Of a stretch of 64,000 nt of DNA, positions 35,880-43,171 are shown one piece after another. The first letter of the stretch is position 1. Every line of letters begins with the position of its first letter. The notes under the pieces were generated by a model. The model had not been told where the DNA came from, did no database searches, and worked only from the letters and a program-made list of their open reading frames with translations. A program made the translations under genes and the position numbers. This DNA comes from Rothia mucilaginosa (lineage in GTDB: Bacteria; Actinomycetota; Actinomycetes; Actinomycetales; Micrococcaceae): the NCBI RefSeq assembly GCF_019334805.1, contig NZ_CP079822.1:1488001-1552000 (forward strand), read 5' to 3'.

Positions 35880-35919
35880 AGGGGCGGCAGGTAGCTTGAA
35901 TGAAGCTACCTGCCGCCCT
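35880..35919 (+). terminator. Terminator of nth-NUDIX unit
   Basis: A near-perfect 18-bp stem AGGGGCGGCAGGTAGCTT / AAGCTACCTGCCGCCCTA with a 5-nt loop, followed by TTTT. Confidence 0.85.
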
Positions 35920-35987
35920 ATTTTCGCTGTTGCACGGTTATGTGCCGTTTACTTGCCGCTGATGTGCGGCTGATTATTTACCGCCGA

Positions 35988-37994
35988 TTATTTGCCGTCC
36001 GCGTAGTTGCGCACCCGCGCCACCGACACCGGAAAATCAACCGGAACCCGACCGAAGAGCAGACGCGCCGCCTCCGCAGCGCCCTCACGCACAATACGCT
36101 CCACGCGATCCGCCTCCAGCTCGGGACCACACAGCAGAAGCTCATCGTGCAAAAAATACACAATGCGGGTGCGCATCGGCATACCAAAAATCCGCTCCGA
36201 CAACAGACGAGAACGCACCGCGCCCATCCAGCACAGAGCCCACTCCGCCGCCGTACCCTGCACAATAAAATTGCGGGTCATACGCCCGTGCGCACGTGCA
36301 GTCGACACCGCACGCGACTCAGCCGCCGGCGAAGACCGATCAGCCACAATCTCACGGAAACGCTCATCCACCGGCGGGGACGTACGACCCAAAAAAGTCG
36401 TCACCTGACCGCCCGCCTCACCAATACGAGCCGCACGCTCCGTAAACTCCATCGCCTGCGGAAAAAGCGCCGCCACATGCGGCAACAGGGCACCAATCTC
36501 ACCGCTGCGGCCGCCATACATAATCGCCAGCATGCCCACCTTCGCGTGGGAACGCTCCGTCAAACCCACACCCTTCAGACGCGCTAACTCGGCAATACCC
36601 GCATATAGGTCAGCGCCACGACCCGCCGAAGCGAGCGCCTCATCACGGCTCAACGCCGCCAGAATGCGCGGCTCAATCTGCGAGCCATCCGTCACCGTCA
36701 GTACCTGACCCTCCGGCGCCTGCACCGCCTGACGAATCTCCGCAGGCAGCTGCAACGCACCACCGCCGGAAGCGCCCCAGCGCCCGGTCGCGGCTCCACC
36801 CACCTCAAGATGCGGGCGGAACGCCCCCTCAGAAACCCAGGTATCAGCCCACGTCCAGCCGTTAGCAGTCCAAATACGGTACAGCTTCTTATAGCGCAGA
36901 ATCGGGTCAATCATCGCCCAACGCTTCTGCCGCTGAGCCGGAATCGCATCCGCCCAACTCTTCAACTCCCACGAACGCGTAGACTTCACCGAAACCCCCG
37001 CAGACTGCAAAGCACGCAAAAGATCCTGCGGCGAATCCGGATTCAACGACGGCATAAACAGCATGCGCTGAATCTGCTCCGCCAACTCCTGCATCTTCTG
37101 CGGACGCTCACCCGGCACCGGGCGCGGACCCAACAACTCGCACAGATGCTCATGATGCGCCTGCACATTAAATGGGATGCCGTAATAACCAATCTCAGCC
37201 GCCACCAACGTACCGGCAGACTCAGCCGCCGCCAAAAGACGCAACCGCTCCGGGTGCCTCGACTCGCTAATAGCGCGCGCCTGCGCCAACCACTCACGCA
37301 TCAGCACACGCACCACCGGATGCTCCGGAAGCAGAGTCACCGGGCCTGCCGCCAACTGCGGGGCAAAAGGCTCGTGAGGTGCCGCCTCCAGGAAATCGGG
37401 GGAGGAATCTGCAGAGGAATCGGCGGGTGCGGCGGAAGAGGTGGCGGGGGCACTCAAAAAATCAGCGCCGAACAGCTCCTCCTGACCCTGAATCTGCCGC
37501 GCCACCGGCAGATACCCCTGAGGCTCCACCGCCTCACGCAGATCAGCAAGATCCAGCACCGGGCTGTACTCCACAAAATCGCTCGGATGCGTAGCGGCAG
37601 TCGCCAAAATTCGCTGCACCAGACGCAAATCATGGCACAGATGCACCCGCACCCCGCGGTGCAGAAGCAGCGGGTCAACGTGGCGGGTATCAGCCCAAAT
37701 CCAGCGGGGGAAACGCGCCTGTACCGAATCTGCCGCTTGCCGCTCTACCTCTCGCACATACGCCGGAAGATTTGCCGCACTCACCCGATCCGCGCGCGTA
37801 ATCCGCGGAATAAAGGTCGGGTCCTGCAACTGCTCAGCGGTCGGCGCCGAAAAATGAAAAGCACCCCACGAGGTCACCGGCTGAGCACCGCGCGGGGACG
37901 CACCCGCGGCAATAGCCGACGTGACCGGGTGCGCGGAGGTGCCGGTCTGGGCGGTAATACCCGCGCCGGTGGCAGGACTGAGCAGAACGTACAT
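35988..37994 (-). CDS. Bifunctional 3'-5' exonuclease/family A DNA polymerase (PolA-like)
   Basis: A 668-residue actinobacterial second PolA-type protein. The N-terminal ~200 residues correspond to a degenerate 3'-5' exonuclease domain. A Ser/Ala-rich linker (about 190-215) follows. The polymerase domain shows motif A TVTDGSQIEPRILAALS, motif B region SHAKVGMLAIMYGGRSGE and motif C FLHDELLL. There is no 5'-nuclease domain. It probably works in repair rather than replication. The start at 37994 is chosen because MYVLLSP resembles relatives; the frame is open to 38189 but that part is low-complexity and overlaps the divergent tadA region. The ribosome site is weak. Confidence 0.82.
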   Translation of the reverse strand: MYVLLSPATGAGITAQTGTSAHPVTSAIAAGASPRGAQPVTSWGAFHFSAPTAEQLQDPTFIPRITRADRVSAANLPAYVREVERQAADSVQARFPRWIWADTRHVDPLLLHRGVRVHLCHDLRLVQRILATAATHPSDFVEYSPVLDLADLREAVEPQGYLPVARQIQGQEELFGADFLSAPATSSAAPADSSADSSPDFLEAAPHEPFAPQLAAGPVTLLPEHPVVRVLMREWLAQARAISESRHPERLRLLAAAESAGTLVAAEIGYYGIPFNVQAHHEHLCELLGPRPVPGERPQKMQELAEQIQRMLFMPSLNPDSPQDLLRALQSAGVSVKSTRSWELKSWADAIPAQRQKRWAMIDPILRYKKLYRIWTANGWTWADTWVSEGAFRPHLEVGGAATGRWGASGGGALQLPAEIRQAVQAPEGQVLTVTDGSQIEPRILAALSRDEALASAGRGADLYAGIAELARLKGVGLTERSHAKVGMLAIMYGGRSGEIGALLPHVAALFPQAMEFTERAARIGEAGGQVTTFLGRTSPPVDERFREIVADRSSPAAESRAVSTARAHGRMTRNFIVQGTAAEWALCWMGAVRSRLLSERIFGMPMRTRIVYFLHDELLLCGPELEADRVERIVREGAAEAARLLFGRVPVDFPVSVARVRNYADGK

Positions 37995-38231
37995 TCTTCC
38001 ATTATCGGTGACCGGGTGCGAAGGCGCGCGGTTTGTGGTCGCGGGCGGGCGGTTTGCGGAAGGGGCGGGGGCTGGCTGAACGCGCCGTGGTTTGTCATAA
38101 AAGCGCCGGATGCGTGCGTTTTGTTCGTTTGAAGTGCGTGCATCGTGGATATTTCGGGGTACGCGAGGAGTTATCCACAGAACGCTCATTCTCTTAAAAA
38201 TTTAGGGCGGGCGCAATGCTCTCCTAGAGCC

Positions 38232-39815
38232 ATGAACCCCGCCATGAACCCCTCCGACAATCCCGCCGGGCACCCTGCCAACAATCCCGGTAGCCCCAAC
38301 GGTTGCCCGCCGCGTGCCGCACAGGGCGTGAATCAGCCGGGCGCACAGAATACGGGCGTCCAGAACACCCGCACGCACTCGTTACCCGCCCTGCTCATTC
38401 CCGAAGACTATCGCGCCCGCGCCGTCGCCCTGCACGCCCGCGAACTGATTCTGCGTTCGCCGCAGATGAGCGCTATCGCCCTGGGCGGTTTTAGTGCCGG
38501 GTTCAGTGCCGGACCCAGTAACGGATTCAGCGCCGGAGTCGAGAAGGCAGGGGAGCGGCCGCCCACAGAGGGTGTAGCTGCCGCGGGCAGTCCAAACGCT
38601 GCGAGTGCCGCGGGCGGTGGGTTACTCCAAGAATCCCAGCCCCTCCGCGAGATTCTCGAAAACGCCGTGGACGCGGCAATCTACGCCATTGACGGCGGAC
38701 ACCTGGGGAACGCGAGCGCAGAAGGAACGGGCGTGGCGAAGCCCCGAAAATTCCGCACCAAAACGGTGCAACCCGCGCCCGCCTCCTGGAGCTACCCCAG
38801 CGTGGAATACGTGCCCGTCAACCGGCAGACCGCGCTGCGCTACCTCGCCGCGGAACTCTACGGCCTCGGTGCCCTCGACCTGCTCCTCGACGAGGGGCAA
38901 CGCGCCGGAACCATCACCGATATCTACGTGAACTCGCCCTGCGATATCTGGGTGGGCATCAACGGAACCACCCGCCCCGTGGCGCTAAGCCTCGGCAATG
39001 AGCGGCGCGTGCGTGACCTCGCCGAGCGGCTCATCCGCAGGCACGGCGGACAGCTGGATGCCGCGCATCCGGCAGCTGACATTAGCGACGAGCACGGCAG
39101 GCGCATCCACGCGATTATCCCGCCGCTGAGCGAACGCACCCGGCTCTCCGTGCGCCTACCCTCCCGCGAGCGCCCTACCCTGGCGCAGCTGCAGGACGCG
39201 GGGCTGTGTGATGAGGCGACCGCCGCCTATCTGCGCCGCATGATTGCCGAGCGCCGCGGGTTCCTGATTAGCGGCGGTACCGGCACCGGCAAAACCACTC
39301 TGCTCAACGCCCTGCTGGGGCTGTGTACGCCGCAGGAGCGCCTTATTTTGCTCGAAGACACCCCGGAGTTGGCGCCGCAACATGAGCAGGTGATTGCCCT
39401 CAAAACCCGTGCCGCGAACTCCGAAGGTGCCGGCGAAATTGGGCTGGGTGAGCTGATTGTGCAGGCGCTGCGCATGGGCCCGGATCGGCTCGTGGTCGGC
39501 GAGTGTCGCGGTGCGGAGGTGGTGCACCTGCTGACCGCCATGAATACCGGTCACCGCGGAGCTGGAACGACCCTGCACGCCAATAGTGCGCAGGCGGTGC
39601 CCCTGCGTCTGTGCGCCCTGGGTGCGCTCGCCGGGCTGGATAGTAGAACGGTCGCTCTACATACGGCGACGGCTTTTGAATGCATTATCCACCTGGAACA
39701 CCGGGACGGACACCGCCGTATCGAGGGTATCTACAGCCTGCACCCCGCAGTTGAGGGGAGCGAAGAGTATCTGCAGGTCAGGCGTATTTCTGTGGGCTCC
39801 GAAGTTGGGTACTAG
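38232..39815 (+). CDS. tadA: Tad pilus secretion ATPase (TadA/CpaF family)
   Basis: A 527-residue VirB11/CpaF-type ATPase that powers Flp pilus assembly. Residues ~200-300 form the N-terminal domain (TDIYVNSPCDIWV, RLIRRHGGQLDAAHP, RIHAIIPPLS, RLSVRLPS). Walker A is ISGGTGTGKTTLLNALLG near 350; then LLEDTPEL, the Walker B-like DRLVVGECRGAEVVHLLTAMNTGHRG, and TTLHANSAQAVPLRL. The first ~170 residues are Asn/Pro/Gly/Ala-rich and unlike the family. The start is uncertain: ATG at 38232 or 38244 lacks a clear ribosome site, and a GTG at 38145 is also in frame. First gene of the tad locus. Confidence 0.88.
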   Translation: MNPAMNPSDNPAGHPANNPGSPNGCPPRAAQGVNQPGAQNTGVQNTRTHSLPALLIPEDYRARAVALHARELILRSPQMSAIALGGFSAGFSAGPSNGFSAGVEKAGERPPTEGVAAAGSPNAASAAGGGLLQESQPLREILENAVDAAIYAIDGGHLGNASAEGTGVAKPRKFRTKTVQPAPASWSYPSVEYVPVNRQTALRYLAAELYGLGALDLLLDEGQRAGTITDIYVNSPCDIWVGINGTTRPVALSLGNERRVRDLAERLIRRHGGQLDAAHPAADISDEHGRRIHAIIPPLSERTRLSVRLPSRERPTLAQLQDAGLCDEATAAYLRRMIAERRGFLISGGTGTGKTTLLNALLGLCTPQERLILLEDTPELAPQHEQVIALKTRAANSEGAGEIGLGELIVQALRMGPDRLVVGECRGAEVVHLLTAMNTGHRGAGTTLHANSAQAVPLRLCALGALAGLDSRTVALHTATAFECIIHLEHRDGHRRIEGIYSLHPAVEGSEEYLQVRRISVGSEVGY

Positions 39816-39855
39816 CCCCCGTAAAGGGGAAACGGAAAACGTGAAAGGAGGAACC

Positions 39856-41109
39856 ATGAAAAGGGAAGAAACGAGTCGAGGAAGCCTTCGCGAACGCTGG
39901 GCTGAGCACCTCGCCGGACCCGCCAGCGCCGAGGAAATGCGCATGTGGCCGCTCATGCTACGCACCCTCGCCCTGAACCTGCGCGCCGGCATTCCCCTGC
40001 AGGAGGCGGTGCACGCCGACCCTGGCACCGGGCAGTTTGCACAGTTCGGGCAAAACGAACCGGTGCCGGATGCGGGGAAAATGCACGCGAAGAAAATAAC
40101 AGCCCGGAAAAGCGCTGGGAAAAGCGCCCAAGCTCGACGGGCACGAGGCTTCTCGCCCCTTTCCGAAGACTACGGGCAAAAGCGGTGCGCCGAAGATATT
40201 CGCCGCTTCACGCAGGCGCTCGCCACGCTTACCTCCTGGGGTGCCCCCGCGCACCTCGCCTGCGCCCAGCTACTCGAAAACAGCAGCCGGATGCGCCCGC
40301 ACAGCCGCGACCGCCTGTACGACCTGCAGCTGAGCCTGCGTATGAGCGAGAGCGCCGGTGCGCCGCTCGCCACGAGCCTGGAACGCGCCGCAGAACACGC
40401 CGAAGAACGCATCGACGCGCTCCTGGGGCGGCAGAGCGCCCTTGCCGCGCCGCGTGCCACTGGCAGGATTCTCTCCTGGCTGCCGCTACTCGGCCTGGGG
40501 TTGGGTGTGCTCATGGGAAGTGACCCCGTGGGCGTGCTGACCGGCTCCATCCTCGGGGCGCTTACCGGTTTGTTCGGGCTGGGGCTCGCCTTCGCCGGGC
40601 GCCGCTGGACCGCCGCGCTCGTGCATCGGGCGGAGGTGGAGAGCACACGAGCTGGGCATACAGGAGGCGAGCAGGCCTTGAATGCACCGACTGTTGATAC
40701 CGCTCTCGTACTGGAACTACTCGCCGCGCAGTTGAGAGCCGGGCTTGCACCGCTCGCCGCCTTGGGTACTCTCGCTGAGGCGCTCAACAGCCGACCCCTG
40801 TATACGGTCTGCCAGCGCCTACAGATGGGCAGTAGCTGGGGGAGCGCCTGGTCGGGCTCCGCGGCGGGAACCTTCGGTGAGCTTCGGGATGCGCTCGCTC
40901 CCGCCTACACGGGTGGCGCACCCAGCACTGCGCTGCTGCTCTCCCTTGCCGATGCGCACCGCCTCAGCGAGCGCCGCGCGGCAGAACGCGCCGCCGGAAA
41001 GCTCTCCGTAGCGCTCGTGGTACCCCTCGGGCTGTGCTCGCTGCCCGCCTTTATCTGCTTGGGTATTGTGCCCATCATCATTTCGCTACTACCCACGCTG
41101 ACGGGCTAA
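39856..41109 (+). CDS. Tad pilus inner-membrane platform protein, TadB-TadC fusion
   Basis: A 417-residue protein with two type II secretion F-like halves. The N-terminal half has a soluble part (RRFTQALATLTSWGAPAHL, LSLRMSESAGAPLATSLERAA) and two membrane helices (about 205-250). The C-terminal half repeats the pattern (VLELLAAQLRAGLAPLAALGTL, LSERRAAERAAGKLSV) and ends with a helix pair (about 390-415). In relatives these are usually the separate TadB and TadC proteins, so this looks like a fusion. AAAGGAGG precedes the ATG at ideal spacing. It lies 40 bp after tadA. Confidence 0.8.
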   Translation: MKREETSRGSLRERWAEHLAGPASAEEMRMWPLMLRTLALNLRAGIPLQEAVHADPGTGQFAQFGQNEPVPDAGKMHAKKITARKSAGKSAQARRARGFSPLSEDYGQKRCAEDIRRFTQALATLTSWGAPAHLACAQLLENSSRMRPHSRDRLYDLQLSLRMSESAGAPLATSLERAAEHAEERIDALLGRQSALAAPRATGRILSWLPLLGLGLGVLMGSDPVGVLTGSILGALTGLFGLGLAFAGRRWTAALVHRAEVESTRAGHTGGEQALNAPTVDTALVLELLAAQLRAGLAPLAALGTLAEALNSRPLYTVCQRLQMGSSWGSAWSGSAAGTFGELRDALAPAYTGGAPSTALLLSLADAHRLSERRAAERAAGKLSVALVVPLGLCSLPAFICLGIVPIIISLLPTLTG

Positions 41110-41238
41110 AGAACCATGCGCATAAGCGCTGTTGACCAGCTGAAATGCCGAAAAGTTTAGACCCTCGCCCATCTGCAGCGAACGCGGATGAGCACCCACC
41201 CCGCCCCGCATGTTTAGGGCACAACGAAAGGAAAACCA

Positions 41239-41880
41239 ATGACGAACACCCTCTGCGAAGCAATCCGCCACGACCTGCACCCCGTCGGCGCTCCGGTAAA
41301 CGCCCCGGCCGGTGCTCCGCGTGAAATTCAGCCCGCCGCGCTCGGTGCCGTGCAGGGCGCTGAAACGCAGACCATTCTGGGTCCCGTGCCGCTGTCCGTT
41401 GCCATTGCAACCACCATGAAGCAGCTACGCGAAGAATGCCCCGAGCTCTTCAACGATGCCGAGCTTTTGAGTGATGCTGAGCTGAACCACACCGGCCCCA
41501 GGATTGACCCTAACGAAATGGAGATTGATATGAACACGAACAGCCTGAGCCCCGAGCAGGCGCTGACCATTGCCCGTGCGCTCGCCGAGGGCTGCACCCT
41601 GGACGAATGCGGCGCCACCTGCCGCAGCCTGGGTGAGCACGCGCCCGGCTGCACCGAATATGTACCAGCTGAGAGCGACGATAAGGTACTCGAAGAGTAC
41701 GCCCCGGCGGGGGACCCGGAGGAGGGCGCCTCCACCGCGGAGTACGGCATTGTGATGCTCGCGGCGGTCGGTTTCGCGGGTCTGCTGGTGCTGATTCTCA
41801 AGTCAGATGAGGTGCGTTCCATGCTCATGGATATTGTGCGTAACGCCCTGTCGATTGCGGGCAATACGGGGCTGCTCTAG
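41239..41880 (+). CDS. Flp-type pilin with long N-terminal extension (DUF4244)
   Basis: The C-terminal ~50 residues (GASTAEYGIVMLAAVGFAGLLVLILKS...) match DUF4244, the actinobacterial Flp pilin-like subunit, with the conserved Glu after the processing region and one helix. The pilin usually has ~60-70 residues, but this frame encodes 213. The extra ~160 residues are soluble, acidic, with four Cys (CTLDECGATC, GCTEY). An internal ATG at 41530 with GGAG upstream would give 116 residues. The 41239 start also has a fair ribosome site (AAAGGA), so either is possible. Confidence 0.72.
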   Translation: MTNTLCEAIRHDLHPVGAPVNAPAGAPREIQPAALGAVQGAETQTILGPVPLSVAIATTMKQLREECPELFNDAELLSDAELNHTGPRIDPNEMEIDMNTNSLSPEQALTIARALAEGCTLDECGATCRSLGEHAPGCTEYVPAESDDKVLEEYAPAGDPEEGASTAEYGIVMLAAVGFAGLLVLILKSDEVRSMLMDIVRNALSIAGNTGLL

Positions 41881-41961
41881 AGTCTGCAAAAAGTCTGCCG
41901 TGAGGTTTGGTTCTATATGCTAGGTTCTGCGGAAATTCAAGTTAGAAAGGAGGAATAAAGA

Positions 41962-42465
41962 ATGAACGCTCATGTGAATTTGGGTGCTTGGGCACGCGCT
42001 CTCCCTGCAGGAAAAGCCGGGGCGAAACCGGCGCTCTCGACCCCGCACAAGAGCCCGGCAGAAGAGGGCGTGATTACCGCCGAATTTGCGGTCGCCCTAC
42101 CCGCCGTGACGGTGGTGCTCGCCCTCTGCCTGGGCGCCGCCTCCACGGGGGTTGCGCAGCTGAAGGTGGAGGAGTCCGCGCGAACGGCCGCACGAGCCGC
42201 CGCCCGCGGAGACTCCGAGGCGCAGATTCGCTCCGCCGTCAGCCGCATCGACCCGGCGCAGAGCGTGCAGATTTCCGTTTCTCCTGATGATGTAGTCGTG
42301 ACAGAGGCGGGGCGCGCCCGGGAAGTGCACGTGCGGGTGAGCCGCCCCGCCCCCGGTGTGATTGGTTCGGCAACCGGCTGGGTGCTGCGGGCGGACGCCC
42401 ACGCCCGCGTTGAAGCCGGCGCTGAAAACGATGCTGAAAACGGTGCGGGTCATGAAGGTGAGTAG
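41962..42465 (+). CDS. TadE-like pseudopilin
   Basis: A 167-residue protein with a ~35-residue leader, then EEGVITAEFAVALPAVTVVLALCLGAA, the TadE prepilin-like helix with the conserved Glu, followed by a periplasm-side domain (KVEESARTAARAAARGDSEAQIRSAV). Pseudopilins are processed and help assemble the Flp pilus. The 3' end is Ala/Glu/Asn-rich and low complexity. SD is AAAGGAGGA. Overlaps the next gene by 14 bp. Confidence 0.82.
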   Translation: MNAHVNLGAWARALPAGKAGAKPALSTPHKSPAEEGVITAEFAVALPAVTVVLALCLGAASTGVAQLKVEESARTAARAAARGDSEAQIRSAVSRIDPAQSVQISVSPDDVVVTEAGRAREVHVRVSRPAPGVIGSATGWVLRADAHARVEAGAENDAENGAGHEGE

Positions 42466-43057
42466 AGCCGCTATGGGTCCCACCCCGAAAACAGCCTCCG
42501 AGAATCAATACCCCGAAGCGGGTAGCGGCACCGTCCTTGCCCTCACCATTATTGCCGCGCTACTGGTGATGACCGTGGTAATTGCCGGGCTCATCGGGGT
42601 GGTGTCCGCGAACCGAAGGGCGTCCGCAGCCGCCGATTTAAGTGCGCTCGCGGCGGCGGACGCCTACCGCGGGCTCACTGAGGGGGACCCGTGTGCGGTG
42701 GCGGCGGATCTTGCCGAACGCCACGGCGCGCACCTGGAATCCTGTACTTTTCCGGATCGCCCCGAAACGGTGGAGGTGACGGTCGCCGTCCCTGTCGCAG
42801 GGCCCATGGGGATGCTGGGCCCGGCGAGGGTACGTGCCCGCGCCGGGGCTGAGCACCCCGAAGAAGGGCGCCCCGAAGAAGAACACGCGGCGGGCAACGT
42901 GGAGGAGCTGAGCCCCGATGAGGTAGCCGAGCTGGAGGAAGAGCTGGAAGCTGCGCAGGACTCAGCGCCCGAGCCTCCCGCACCAGAAAGCTCCGCAGAA
43001 TCAGAGAATCCAGTTGAGCCAGAAAACCCGCCTGAGCCAGAAAACCTAACCGACTAG
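42452..43057 (+). CDS. TadE/TadG-like protein of the helicase/secretion neighbourhood
   Basis: A 201-residue protein with an N-terminal helix GSGTVLALTIIAALLVMTVVIAGLIGVV and the ASAAADLSALAAADAY motif seen in the Rv3654c-like TadE-related family that lies between tad genes and a DEAD/DEAH helicase. A short central domain (PCAVAADLAERHGAHLESC, VEVTVAVPV) precedes a ~65-residue Glu/Pro/Ala-rich acidic tail, likely disordered. The start is uncertain between ATG 42452 and ATG 42473; the latter would not overlap tadE. Last gene of the tad locus. Confidence 0.78.
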   Translation: MKVSRAAMGPTPKTASENQYPEAGSGTVLALTIIAALLVMTVVIAGLIGVVSANRRASAAADLSALAAADAYRGLTEGDPCAVAADLAERHGAHLESCTFPDRPETVEVTVAVPVAGPMGMLGPARVRARAGAEHPEEGRPEEEHAAGNVEELSPDEVAELEEELEAAQDSAPEPPAPESSAESENPVEPENPPEPENLTD

Positions 43058-43171
43058 GCTATTTACGTTCATCGGGAGTTGTCATTCCGGTATGCTCTAC
43101 CCCCCCCCAGCACGCCCCGCGCCTCCTGTACGCCCCGTGCCTCCTGCAGTAATCTACGCCCCTGTAATAAC

